Shown: in pieces, positions 4,864 through 12,352 of the stretch
How positions within the stretch are numbered: position 1 is the stretch's first letter
Layout: each line of letters begins with the position of its first letter
Assembly: GCA_018064565.1 (NCBI GenBank)
Contig: JAGHVA010000060.1
Location: 1-24,646 of the forward strand
Direction of reading: 5' to 3'
Length of the DNA stretch: 24,646 bases
From: Candidatus Colimorpha onthohippi
GTDB taxonomy: Bacteria > Bacteroidota > Bacteroidia > Bacteroidales > P3
Made by a program: the position numbers and the translations under genes
Notes under the pieces: model-generated
Databases searched by the model: none
Told to the model about the DNA's origin: nothing
Seen by the model: the letters and a program-made list of their open reading frames with translations, nothing else

Positions 4864-7230
4864 TTATTGTGTGACGGTGTGGGTGCCTTCGATCAGCGTG
4901 ATGGGTTGTTGGGCGCCAGGCAGATAGAGTGTGGCGTATGAGCCTTTTGGAATCGTGGTGTGGATGGTTAGCTTCCCGCTCTGTGACTTCTCCCAGCGGA
5001 TAGAGGCAAGTCCGAACGGTGTAATGGTACTATACGATGCCCAGGTGAGGTCGCCTACGGGAGTGGGGCGCAGTATTATGTGCTTGTAAGCTGGCGCATC
5101 AGGGTCTATCTGCATGCCGCACACACGGCGATAAAGCCAAACGAGAGCACTCCCAAACATAGGATGGTTGTGGGAGTCTTGCCCATTCCATTGTTCCCAG
5201 AATGTCTGTGCGCCTTGCTCTAACCAATAGCCGATACTTGGAAACGTACGTTGTGTCATCACACGATAAGCCTCTTCTGCCATACCAAGGTCGCAAAGTA
5301 CATCAAATAGCAGTGCGGTGCCGTAGATGCCTGTGTTTAGGTGGTATTGGTTGGACTGCAATTCGTCAAGGATAGCAGCCGCCATAGCCTTGCGTCGCGC
5401 AGAGGGTAGGTGGGTCAGTCCATTGTGTTCGATAGTCAGTGCGCTGCCAAAGATATTGGCTCCGTTGCCTTTGCCTCCGCCAGTGCCAGTGCCGTAGCCT
5501 TCGCCGCTGCCAGTGCCTTGCGAGGCGTCTTGAAAACAGCCGTGATGGTAGAAAAGGTGGTCAAAAATTGAAGCGGTCTGGTTGGCAATTGAATCGAATA
5601 CGTTTTGTCGGGCAGAATCGCCCAATACTTTGGCGGCTTTGGCAGTGTTTTTGGCGCATCGCCACAGATAGTAGGTGTGGACAAGCTTTTCGCTTACCAG
5701 AGCGTAAGGAGGGCACCACTCACCCAAGTTCATCCAATAGTTAGGCTCGCCACTGGCATGAGTAAGCTGTTGTAATATGCTGCCATCGGGCTGGCGCCAC
5801 CTTGACAGGTAATGAACATATCCACACATGGCGGCATAGTTGTTGCGCAGGATGGCGGTATCGCCATAATAGCAGTACACCTCCCATGGCATGACACATA
5901 TTGCAGCGCCCCATGGAACCCCACCACCACATCCTGGGTGCCAAGGAGCGCCATTGGGCACATATCCTGTGATAGTGTCTTGGCAGTCGGCCATATCGCG
6001 TATCCATTTTGAGTATAGCCCGTGCATGTCGAAATTGTGGATGGCTGCCACGCAAGCCACCTGACCATCGCCTGTGTAAGGGCCTTTCTCGCGGTGCGGG
6101 CAGTCGGTAACCACACCCAAGTGCATGTTGTCCTTTAGCGTTCGGCACCATAGGGCATTGATTTGGTTGAGCAGTGGGTTGGAACATGCAAAATGGCCAG
6201 TTTGCAGCACATCGCTACGAACCTCTTCGGCTGTGATATGGTGGGGAGTGAGCGGACCATGCCATCCGTGTATGATAGCATATCGAAATGTGTACCAAGT
6301 AAACCGCGGTGCATACGATTCTGGCTTGTTGCCGCTGGCTATGTATAGGTAGGTGCCATTGCAGTTGCATTCGGTAGGAAAGTCGATGCTGATGCTGTCG
6401 CCTTTGTGGGCGCAAATACCAGTTAGACGAATCCATCCAGTAATGTAGTCGCCAAAATCTACGCGATAGTCTCCGTTGTTCAGGGGCGTGATGCTCACGG
6501 GCGACAAGCGTGTAAGAATACGGTCGGCAGGACCATCTTGAGCCATCAGGTGCCCATCTGGGGCTTTTCGAGAGGCAGCTTTTTGCCAAGGCGACTCAAA
6601 GGTGGCATCATAAATCTCACCAGCAAAAAGGTCGTTGTCGATGATATGTGATTGGCGAACATCCCATTGAGGACTGGTATAGAACGTGTCGGCCGTGCCA
6701 TCGGTATAGGTTATATTGAGTTGGCACAGAAGGCGGGGCGACCCGTAGGCACCCACCCACCGTTGGTTGCTTGGAGCATATAAGCCGTTGCCTAACAATA
6801 CCGTCAGCCGATGTTCCCCAATCGAAAGACATGAAGTTACATCGTGTGATAGATAAAATACTCTAAAGTTGCGCCATGCGCTATCGTCCATCGCAATAAA
6901 AAAGTGATTTAGGTTGGGACGATGGCCGTAAGACGTCTCGTTGGGCCATAACACCTCGTCTCCAATCTTGTGGCCATCGATATGAACATCGGCAAAGCCT
7001 AATCCAGACGTATGTAGCATAGCGTGGGTTACTGGTTTGCGAATGGCGAAAGAATATTGAAATTCAGGTGCCACACGAGCGTTAGGCATCAGTGGGTTGA
7101 GCTCCATGGGGCAAGTCTCGTCTTGCCAAGGGGCACCAATCCATTGAGCTTTCCACCTTACGGTGTCGGTTTGGGCAAAAAAAGGTAATGGTATTAAGGC
7201 TATGAGGATGGTAAGCTTTTTAATCTTCAT
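4864..7230 (-). CDS. Secreted alpha-L-rhamnosidase, GH78 type
   Basis: Glycoside hydrolase predicted to remove terminal alpha-L-rhamnose from polysaccharides or glycosides by an inverting mechanism. From the ATG at 7230 the 788-residue protein starts with a signal peptide (K-I-K-K, a hydrophobic run, then F-F-A), so it acts in the periplasm or outside the cell. A longer open frame to 7314 adds only non-homologous residues. Next come K-A-Q-W-I-G-A, typical of the N-terminal beta-domains, and the GH78 signature D-C-P-H-R-E-K followed by T-G-D. Its acids D376, E381 and D388 have the spacing I recall for characterised GH78 enzymes. G-E-W-C-P-P and W-E-Q-W-N lie later in the (alpha/alpha)6 barrel. 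A glycine-rich insert of about 19 residues lies in that domain (coded near 5461-5520). No SusC/SusD pair or regulator is beside it, so it is not part of a visible utilisation locus. The substrate is unknown. Confidence 0.88.
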   Translation of the reverse strand: MKIKKLTILIALIPLPFFAQTDTVRWKAQWIGAPWQDETCPMELNPLMPNARVAPEFQYSFAIRKPVTHAMLHTSGLGFADVHIDGHKIGDEVLWPNETSYGHRPNLNHFFIAMDDSAWRNFRVFYLSHDVTSCLSIGEHRLTVLLGNGLYAPSNQRWVGAYGSPRLLCQLNITYTDGTADTFYTSPQWDVRQSHIIDNDLFAGEIYDATFESPWQKAASRKAPDGHLMAQDGPADRILTRLSPVSITPLNNGDYRVDFGDYITGWIRLTGICAHKGDSISIDFPTECNCNGTYLYIASGNKPESYAPRFTWYTFRYAIIHGWHGPLTPHHITAEEVRSDVLQTGHFACSNPLLNQINALWCRTLKDNMHLGVVTDCPHREKGPYTGDGQVACVAAIHNFDMHGLYSKWIRDMADCQDTITGYVPNGAPWHPGCGGGVPWGAAICVMPWEVYCYYGDTAILRNNYAAMCGYVHYLSRWRQPDGSILQQLTHASGEPNYWMNLGEWCPPYALVSEKLVHTYYLWRCAKNTAKAAKVLGDSARQNVFDSIANQTASIFDHLFYHHGCFQDASQGTGSGEGYGTGTGGGKGNGANIFGSALTIEHNGLTHLPSARRKAMAAAILDELQSNQYHLNTGIYGTALLFDVLCDLGMAEEAYRVMTQRTFPSIGYWLEQGAQTFWEQWNGQDSHNHPMFGSALVWLYRRVCGMQIDPDAPAYKHIILRPTPVGDLTWASYSTITPFGLASIRWEKSQSGKLTIHTTIPKGSYATLYLPGAQQPITLIEGTHTVTQ

Positions 7231-7259
7231 GTTTTTAAGTGTAGATATATTTCGTGATG

Positions 7260-7267
7260 CAAAGATA
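7260..7267 (-). promoter_or_regulatory. -7 promoter element for the rhamnosidase gene
   Basis: The minus strand reads TATCTTTG here, the Bacteroidota TAnnTTTG motif, about 30 bp upstream of the ATG at 7230. No convincing -33 element is found at normal spacing, so an activator may be needed. Confidence 0.5.
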
Positions 7268-7426
7268 CACAAAAAATGAGGTAGGTGGTAGAATGTTGTC
7301 AATAATTGCCACAAAAACCGCCTTGCAATGGGTGATTAGTTGGAAAACAGGCTTGCTAAAATTCTGAATAAATGTTAAAATTGCATTTTTTTTTGAGAAT
7401 ATGGGTGCTGATTCAATTATTCGTTG

Positions 7427-7434
7427 TATCTTTG
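7427..7434 (+). promoter_or_regulatory. -7 promoter element for rpsO
   Basis: TATCTTTG matches TAnnTTTG. There is no clear TTTG at the usual distance upstream. Transcription from here would give rpsO a leader of about 110 nt, long enough for the S15-binding structure known to autoregulate rpsO in other bacteria, though no specific element can be identified. Confidence 0.55.
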
Positions 7435-7553
7435 TAAGCCGAATGCATTTCTAAATGGTGTGGTTGTTTGCGCTGATTGACAATATGATATGCTTGAAAT
7501 GGAGTGGAGTTGGTGTGAATAGTATTGCTTACAAACAATAAAAAAATCATACA

Positions 7554-7823
7554 ATGTATCTTTCAACAGAAAAAAAACAAGAGATTTTTGCCAAATATGG
7601 CAAGTCAGCTACCGATAGTGGTAGCGCAGAGGCTCAGATAGCACTCTTCACCTATCGCATCAAGCATCTTACCGAGCTTATGAAGCAGAATAAGAAAGAC
7701 CAAGTAAGTGAGCGTGCATTGGTAGGTTTGGTTGGAAAGCGTCGTCGTATGCTCGATTATCTCAAGAATATCGACATTGAGCGTTATCGTGCTATCGTAA
7801 AGGAGCTTGGTTTGAGAAAATAA
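7554..7823 (+). CDS. rpsO: 30S ribosomal protein S15
   Basis: Primary 16S rRNA-binding protein of the small subunit platform. The 89 residues are exactly the usual length and carry the family pattern D-S-G-S-A-E-A-Q-I-A, then R-I-K-H-L-T-E-L, then R-A-L-V-G-L-V-G-K-R-R-R-M-L-D-Y-L. The ATG at 7554 starts the typical M-Y-L-S sequence. rpsO followed by pnp is a widespread pair; here a strong terminator stands between them, so pnp may be reached by readthrough or have its own promoter. Confidence 0.97.
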   Translation: MYLSTEKKQEIFAKYGKSATDSGSAEAQIALFTYRIKHLTELMKQNKKDQVSERALVGLVGKRRRMLDYLKNIDIERYRAIVKELGLRK

Positions 7824-7862
7824 GTTATTGGTTTTTCATAACTTTTATTGGTTTAAGGTTGA

Positions 7863-7892
7863 GACACTCGGGCCTTCCCGGGTGTCTTTTTT
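7863..7892 (+). terminator. Rho-independent terminator between rpsO and pnp
   Basis: GACACTCGGG (7863-7872), loop CCTT, CCCGGGTGTC (7877-7886), with one wobble pair, followed by six Ts (7887-7892). Confidence 0.92.
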
Positions 7893-7943
7893 CAAAAGAG
7901 GCCGCAGGAATACATACAAACGAAAATTTTACATTATTACAAT

Positions 7944-10178
7944 ATGAACATTATCACAAAGAAATTTGACCTCGGCGATGGCCGCATGGTCGAGATAGAG
8001 ACTGGGAAATTGGCTAAACAGGCCGATGGTAGCGCTGTGGTGCGCATGAACGACACGATGCTTCTTGCAACAGTGTGTTCAAAACGGGAGGTAGGTGAGA
8101 ACGTTGATTTTATGCTGCTCACTGTTGATTATCAGGAGAAATATGCTGCCATGGGCAAGTTTCCGGGAGGCTTTTTCAAGCGTGAGGCACGTCCCAGCGA
8201 GCATGAGATTTTGATAGCTCGTTTGGTAGATCGTGCGTTGCGTCCGCTCTTCCCGAGCAATTTTCATGCGGAAGTCCAGGTTCAGATTTCACTCATCAGT
8301 GGCGATGCCAATACGATGCCCGACCAGTTGGCGGCTTTGGCTGCTGCGTCGGCTTTGGCGGTAAGCGATATCCCATTTGAGGGGCCGGTAAGCGAAGTGC
8401 GGGTCAGCTATCTTGATGGCAAGTATGTTATCAACACGCCGATGCAGGATATAGAACGCGCCGACCTTGACCTTATCGTGGCTGCCACGGAGGAGAATAT
8501 AATGATGGTGGAAGGCGAGATGAAAGAGGTGAGCGAAGAGGTGATGTTGGGTGCTTTGAAGGCTGCGCATGAGGCTATCAAGATTCAGTGCCGTGCGATA
8601 GCCGAACTCACCGTAGCGGCGGGCGCTACCCAAAAGCGTGAGTACTGCCACGAAATCAACGACGAGCAGTTGCGTCAACGCGTGCGCGATGCAGTATATC
8701 AGAAATGTTACGATTTCAGCAAGCAGGGTATAGCCAACAAGCATCAGCGCGAAGAGGGTTTTGAGAATATCAAGAAAGAGTTTATCGAAGCCAACTATAC
8801 CGAGGAGACGTTGACGGACGATGTGAAGTTCATGATAGACCGTTATTATCATGATACCGAGCGTGAGGCTATGCGCGACATGGTGCTTAACGAGCGTACG
8901 CGTCTGGACGGTCGTCAGCTTGACGAAATCCGCCCGTTATGGAGCGAGGTGAGTTATTTGCCAAGTGCGCATGGTAGCGCTATCTTTACGCGTGGCGAGA
9001 CCCAGTCGTTGAGCACTGTAACGCTTGGAACCAAGTTGGACGAGCAGACTATAGATGGAGCTGTGATAGAGGGTAAGCGTCGGTTCTTGCTCCACTACAA
9101 TTTCCCAGCCTTTGCAACAGGCGAGGTGAAGGGCAACAGAGGTTTGAGCCGCCGCGAGGTGGGTCACGGCCATCTGGCATGGCGCGCACTCAAAGAGGTT
9201 CTTCCTACCGAGAACGAATGTCCTTATACTATCCGTGTGGTCAGCGATATCCTCGAAAGCAACGGTTCCAGTTCGATGGCAACGGTATGTGCAGGATGCT
9301 TGGCGTTGATGGATGCAGGTGTCAAGATTCGCAAGCCAGTGGCAGGTATTGCCATGGGTTTGATTTCGAAAGGCGACAAGTGGGCTGTGCTTAGTGATAT
9401 TCTTGGCGACGAGGATCACCTTGGCGACATGGACTTCAAGGTTACGGGTACCCGCGATGGTATCACCGCCTGCCAGATGGATATCAAGGTGGATGGTTTG
9501 AGTTATGAAGTATTGGCAAAGGCTTTGGAGCAAGCCCGTCAGGGTCGTATCCATATCCTCAACCATATCCAAGAAACTATAGCCGAGCCTCGTGAGGACT
9601 ACAAAGACTTTGTGCCTCGCATAGAGCAGCTGCTGATACCCAAAGACTTTATCGGTGCTGTGATAGGCAAAGGTGGTGAGGTGATACAGAAAATACAGGC
9701 TGAGACCGACACCATTATCAATATCGAGGAAGATGGCGAACATGGTGTTGTGGATATTGCTTCGCCCAATAAGGCAAATATCGAGGCAGCCCTTAAATGG
9801 ATTAAAGATATCTGTACGGTGCCAGAGGTTGGCGATGTGTATCATGCCAAGGTGGTAAGCGTGGTTGAATTTGGTGCCTTTATGGAATTCCTCCCAGGCA
9901 AAGAGGGGTTGATGCATATCAGTGAATACCAATGGGGAAGGACTGAGTCGCTCGAGGGATTGGTCAATGTGGGAGATGAGTTTGATGTCAAACTCACTGC
10001 GATTGACGAGAAGAGTGGCAAGTTGAAACTCAGCCGTCGTGCTTTGCTGCCTAAACCTGAGGGTTATGTGGAGGAAAAGCCTGCTCCACGTGGTCCGCGC
10101 CGCGATGGCGACCGTGGTCCGCGCCGCGATGGCGACCGTGGCCCTCGTCGTGATGGCAATCATGGCAAGCGCAACTAA
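7944..10178 (+). CDS. pnp: Polyribonucleotide nucleotidyltransferase (PNPase)
   Basis: Phosphorolytic 3'-to-5' exoribonuclease in mRNA decay and RNA quality control, working as a trimer. The 744 residues show both RNase PH domains. The first includes F-P-G-G-F-F-K-R-E-A-R-P-S and the second the acidic metal-binding stretch G-D-E-D-H-L-G-D-M-D-F (about 487-497). A KH domain follows with the V-I-G-K-G-G loop near 574-579, then an S1 RNA-binding domain (about 629-700). The C-terminal tail is a basic RG-rich repeat. ATG at 7944 gives the usual short N-terminus M-N-I-I-T-K-K-F. It follows rpsO, as in many bacteria. Confidence 0.97.
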   Translation: MNIITKKFDLGDGRMVEIETGKLAKQADGSAVVRMNDTMLLATVCSKREVGENVDFMLLTVDYQEKYAAMGKFPGGFFKREARPSEHEILIARLVDRALRPLFPSNFHAEVQVQISLISGDANTMPDQLAALAAASALAVSDIPFEGPVSEVRVSYLDGKYVINTPMQDIERADLDLIVAATEENIMMVEGEMKEVSEEVMLGALKAAHEAIKIQCRAIAELTVAAGATQKREYCHEINDEQLRQRVRDAVYQKCYDFSKQGIANKHQREEGFENIKKEFIEANYTEETLTDDVKFMIDRYYHDTEREAMRDMVLNERTRLDGRQLDEIRPLWSEVSYLPSAHGSAIFTRGETQSLSTVTLGTKLDEQTIDGAVIEGKRRFLLHYNFPAFATGEVKGNRGLSRREVGHGHLAWRALKEVLPTENECPYTIRVVSDILESNGSSSMATVCAGCLALMDAGVKIRKPVAGIAMGLISKGDKWAVLSDILGDEDHLGDMDFKVTGTRDGITACQMDIKVDGLSYEVLAKALEQARQGRIHILNHIQETIAEPREDYKDFVPRIEQLLIPKDFIGAVIGKGGEVIQKIQAETDTIINIEEDGEHGVVDIASPNKANIEAALKWIKDICTVPEVGDVYHAKVVSVVEFGAFMEFLPGKEGLMHISEYQWGRTESLEGLVNVGDEFDVKLTAIDEKSGKLKLSRRALLPKPEGYVEEKPAPRGPRRDGDRGPRRDGDRGPRRDGNHGKRN
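10092..10163 (+). repeat. Three 24-bp tandem repeats coding the RG-rich tail of PNPase
   Basis: Units at 10092-10115 and 10116-10139 are identical in DNA, and the one at 10140-10163 has diverged. Each codes for G-P-R-R-D-G-[D/N]-[R/H]. The result is a positively charged, probably disordered tail of the kind that binds RNA. Confidence 0.9.
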
Positions 10179-10219
10179 GAGCGTGTCAGTTCAGTTAGAA
10201 CGAGCAGCTTTATGCAATA

Positions 10220-10250
10220 CCGCCCATCTGTATAGCCTACAGATGGGCGG
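10220..10250 (+). terminator. Hairpin after pnp, between convergent genes
   Basis: Perfect 13-bp stem: CCGCCCATCTGTA (10220-10232) pairs with TACAGATGGGCGG (10238-10250). The downstream tract CTTGTATATTT is only moderately T-rich. It probably ends the pnp transcript and may also limit readthrough from the minus-strand genes. Confidence 0.8.
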
Positions 10251-10316
10251 CTTGTATATTTGAGAAGGTTGAGGCTGTTGGTGATATAGATTCCTTTGCG
10301 ACTCTGTAATTCGGAG

Positions 10317-10952
10317 TTATTTCAGCTGCTTGCGGAGGTAGCCTAACAGTGCGTAGGCGGCGGGGGTGGAGGCACATATCTCGATAGTCAGCTTAGCAAC
10401 TATCTGTATAAGTATCATACTTATGATAGATTGTGTGGGGACTATGCCGACAAAGGCTATCAAGACAAACCCTACAGTATCGAGTATGCAGGCACATAGG
10501 GTGCTTCCGATGGTGCGAACCCACAGGTGTTTGCCTTGTGTGCGTTTTTTGATCTTTTGAAAAATCCAAGCATTGGTCAACTCGCCTAATAGGAATGCAA
10601 ACAGCGAGGCGCCCATAATGCGTGGCACAAATCCAAATACATGAGCGTAGGCTTCTGCCATCTCGGCATTCTCGATGGGGTAGGGAAGCAAAGTAGCGAC
10701 CCAGCAGATAAAGGTGAACAGCATCTCGCAGAAGAAAGCCTGAAAGATAACCCTGCGTGTGGTTCGGAACCCATATAGGTCGGTCAGCACGTTGCCTATC
10801 AGGTAAGTGAAGGGGTATATTAGCGTGCCAGCATCAAACAGTGTTACACTGCCTACCGAGATAAGTCGCACAGCCATGACATTAGCGGCAAGATAGCATG
10901 CCACTAATGTCACAGGAAGTGATGACTTGATATATTTGGCGGTAGATCTCAA
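10317..10952 (-). CDS. Queuosine precursor transporter, YhhQ/VUT family
   Basis: Integral membrane protein of 211 residues with about six hydrophobic segments. It has the family features F-D-A-G-T-L-I-Y-P-F-T-Y near the second segment, then N-V-L-T-D-L-Y-G-F, and an acidic D-T-V-G-F in a later segment. Members import queuosine precursors such as preQ0 or preQ1 for tRNA modification; which one cannot be told here. The frame is closed by a stop just upstream, and no ATG occurs before codon 26, which lies inside the first membrane segment, so the TTG at 10952 is the likely start. It begins 20 bp after the CoA-transferase gene, with a run of nine Cs on the coding strand between them, and is probably co-transcribed with it. 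Confidence 0.85.
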   Translation of the reverse strand: MRSTAKYIKSSLPVTLVACYLAANVMAVRLISVGSVTLFDAGTLIYPFTYLIGNVLTDLYGFRTTRRVIFQAFFCEMLFTFICWVATLLPYPIENAEMAEAYAHVFGFVPRIMGASLFAFLLGELTNAWIFQKIKKRTQGKHLWVRTIGSTLCACILDTVGFVLIAFVGIVPTQSIISMILIQIVAKLTIEICASTPAAYALLGYLRKQLK

Positions 10953-10957
10953 CTATA

Positions 10958-10966
10958 GGGGGGGGG
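10958..10966. repeat. Homopolymer of nine G (nine C on the coding strand)
   Basis: An uninterrupted G9 run between the stop of the CoA-transferase gene (10973-10975) and the TTG start of the transporter gene (10950-10952). Length changes would alter the spacing before the start codon but not either reading frame. Confidence 0.9.
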
Positions 10967-10972
10967 AGCCTA

Positions 10973-12277
10973 TCAGAATGATGCAGAATGGAAATGAGGA
11001 CCGAACCGGTCGAAAGCAGCTTTGTCGAGCATCTCACGAGCGCTGGGATGTGCGATGCTTATGATGAGTTTGGCTCGTTCTTGCAGGCTTTTGCCATAAA
11101 GATCCACGGTGCCGTATTCGGTTACGAGATAGTGGATATGGTTGCGAGTGGTTACCACGCCAGCCCCTTCCATAAGGGTAGGAGCAATCTTGCTCACCCC
11201 TTTGGCGGTAGCCGATGGCATGGCAATGATAGCTTTGCCACCTTCGCTCAGGGCAGCACCATCTACAAAGTCAATCTGTCCGCCCACACCGCTGTAAAAC
11301 TTGGTGCCTATCGAATCGGCACACACCTGCCCAGTGATATCCACTTGTAAGGCTGAATTGATGGCGCATACCTTGGGGTTGCGGGCTATGAGTTGTGGGT
11401 TGTTGGTGTATTTGACATCCATCATATAAACACCTGGGTTGTCGTCGATAAAATCGTATAAGCGTTGCGACCCCATGCAGAAGGTCGAAACAATACGTCC
11501 ACGGCGGTAGCGCTTGTTGGCGCCCGTGATGCAGCCTTTTTCAACCAAGGGCAATATGCCATCGGAGAACATCTCGGTATGAATGCCCAAGTCTTTATGA
11601 TTGCCTAACTGAGCCAATACAGCATTGGGGATAGATCCAATTCCCATCTGCAGGCAGGCGCCATCGTCAATCAGCGATGCCACATGCCGTCCAATCTGCA
11701 TCTCGATATCGCTGGGTGTGGTTGGTTCTACGGTTATCAACGGTGCATCGTGTTTGACCCATACATCTACATAGTCGGCGGGTATGATGGCGTTGCCCCA
11801 TGCACGGGGCACGTTTTTGTTCATCACCGCCACTACGGTTTTGGCACACTCGATAGCAGCCAAGGTGGCATCGACCGACGTCCCGAGAGACACATAGCCA
11901 TGCTTGTCAACCTCTGATACTTGTATCATAGCCACATCGCAGGGAATGATTCCACGGCGGTATAACGATTGCGTCTCGTGCAAAAAGATGGGTATATAGT
12001 CTGCCCATCCAGCCTGAACATCTTTGCGTACGTTGGCGCCTACAAAAAACGATTGTGAAAAAAACACACCATTGTATTTCTCATCGGTATAGGGAGCAAG
12101 ACCCTCGGTGTGCAGATGGTGAATGCGTACATTGCGCAAGTCGCCATTGTCGCCCCGACGGCATAACGCCTCGGCAAGCACCTGCGGAAAACTCGATACA
12201 CTGCTGAAATGTATGTGGTCGCCACTTTTAACCACCTTTACTGCCTCATCGGCTGATACAAAATGAATGGGTTTCAT
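10973..12277 (-). CDS. CoA-transferase of the acetyl-CoA hydrolase / 4-hydroxybutyrate CoA-transferase family
   Basis: Moves coenzyme A between acyl-CoA and a free acid, usually acetate, in fermentative metabolism. The 434 residues carry the family marks V-S-E-V-D-K-H-G-Y-V-S-L-G, the G-I-G-S-I-P-N-A-V-L segment (212-221), the probable catalytic glutamate E235 in I-H-T-E-M-F-S-D-G, and the G-V-G-G-Q-I-D-F loop (330-337) near the active site. E235 would form the glutamyl-CoA intermediate. Substrate preference (4-hydroxybutyrate, butyrate, succinate or propionate against acetate) cannot be decided from sequence. A methylmalonyl-CoA mutase in the same window makes a propionate or succinate role conceivable. 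It lies 75 bp after aspS, with a hairpin in the gap, and before the YhhQ-type gene. The ATG at 12277 gives a normal N-terminus. Confidence 0.88.
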   Translation of the reverse strand: MKPIHFVSADEAVKVVKSGDHIHFSSVSSFPQVLAEALCRRGDNGDLRNVRIHHLHTEGLAPYTDEKYNGVFFSQSFFVGANVRKDVQAGWADYIPIFLHETQSLYRRGIIPCDVAMIQVSEVDKHGYVSLGTSVDATLAAIECAKTVVAVMNKNVPRAWGNAIIPADYVDVWVKHDAPLITVEPTTPSDIEMQIGRHVASLIDDGACLQMGIGSIPNAVLAQLGNHKDLGIHTEMFSDGILPLVEKGCITGANKRYRRGRIVSTFCMGSQRLYDFIDDNPGVYMMDVKYTNNPQLIARNPKVCAINSALQVDITGQVCADSIGTKFYSGVGGQIDFVDGAALSEGGKAIIAMPSATAKGVSKIAPTLMEGAGVVTTRNHIHYLVTEYGTVDLYGKSLQERAKLIISIAHPSAREMLDKAAFDRFGPHFHSASF

Positions 12278-12301
12278 GTCTTTTGATGATTTGAAACAAT
12301 C

Positions 12302-12335
12302 AAATTGCTATACTAACATGAAAGTATAGCAATTT
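12302..12335 (-). terminator. Perfect 13-bp inverted repeat between aspS and the CoA-transferase gene
   Basis: AAATTGCTATACT (12302-12314) and AGTATAGCAATTT (12323-12335) are exact reverse complements around an 8-nt loop. On the minus strand it lies just after the aspS stop and is followed by a mildly T-rich stretch, so a weak terminator or processing hairpin is likely. An operator for the downstream gene is the alternative. Confidence 0.5.
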
Positions 12336-12352
12336 GGTATTATATATAGAGA

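Larger units (their letters stand above)
7231..7553. other. Divergent intergenic region between the rhamnosidase gene and rpsO
   Basis: 323 bp, AT-rich. It holds a minus-strand -7 element near 7260-7267 for the rhamnosidase, a plus-strand -7 element at 7427-7434 for rpsO, and the rpsO leader of about 110 nt. No additional gene is seen. Only short pairings are visible in the leader, for example CATTTC with GAAATG. Confidence 0.6.

Noticed and set aside
7435..7553. A defined S15-binding autoregulatory structure in the rpsO leader
   Set aside because: The leader is long enough, but only short, non-specific pairings are visible, so no element can be claimed.
8937..10163. A 408-codon open frame on the minus strand across pnp
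   Set aside because: It is antisense to pnp with no family resemblance. Its repetitive start is the reverse of the RG repeat of PNPase.
10950..10975. Phase-variable fusion of the CoA-transferase and transporter genes through the G9 tract
   Set aside because: The CoA-transferase stop precedes the tract, and an in-frame stop follows it before the TTG, so slippage cannot join the two frames.
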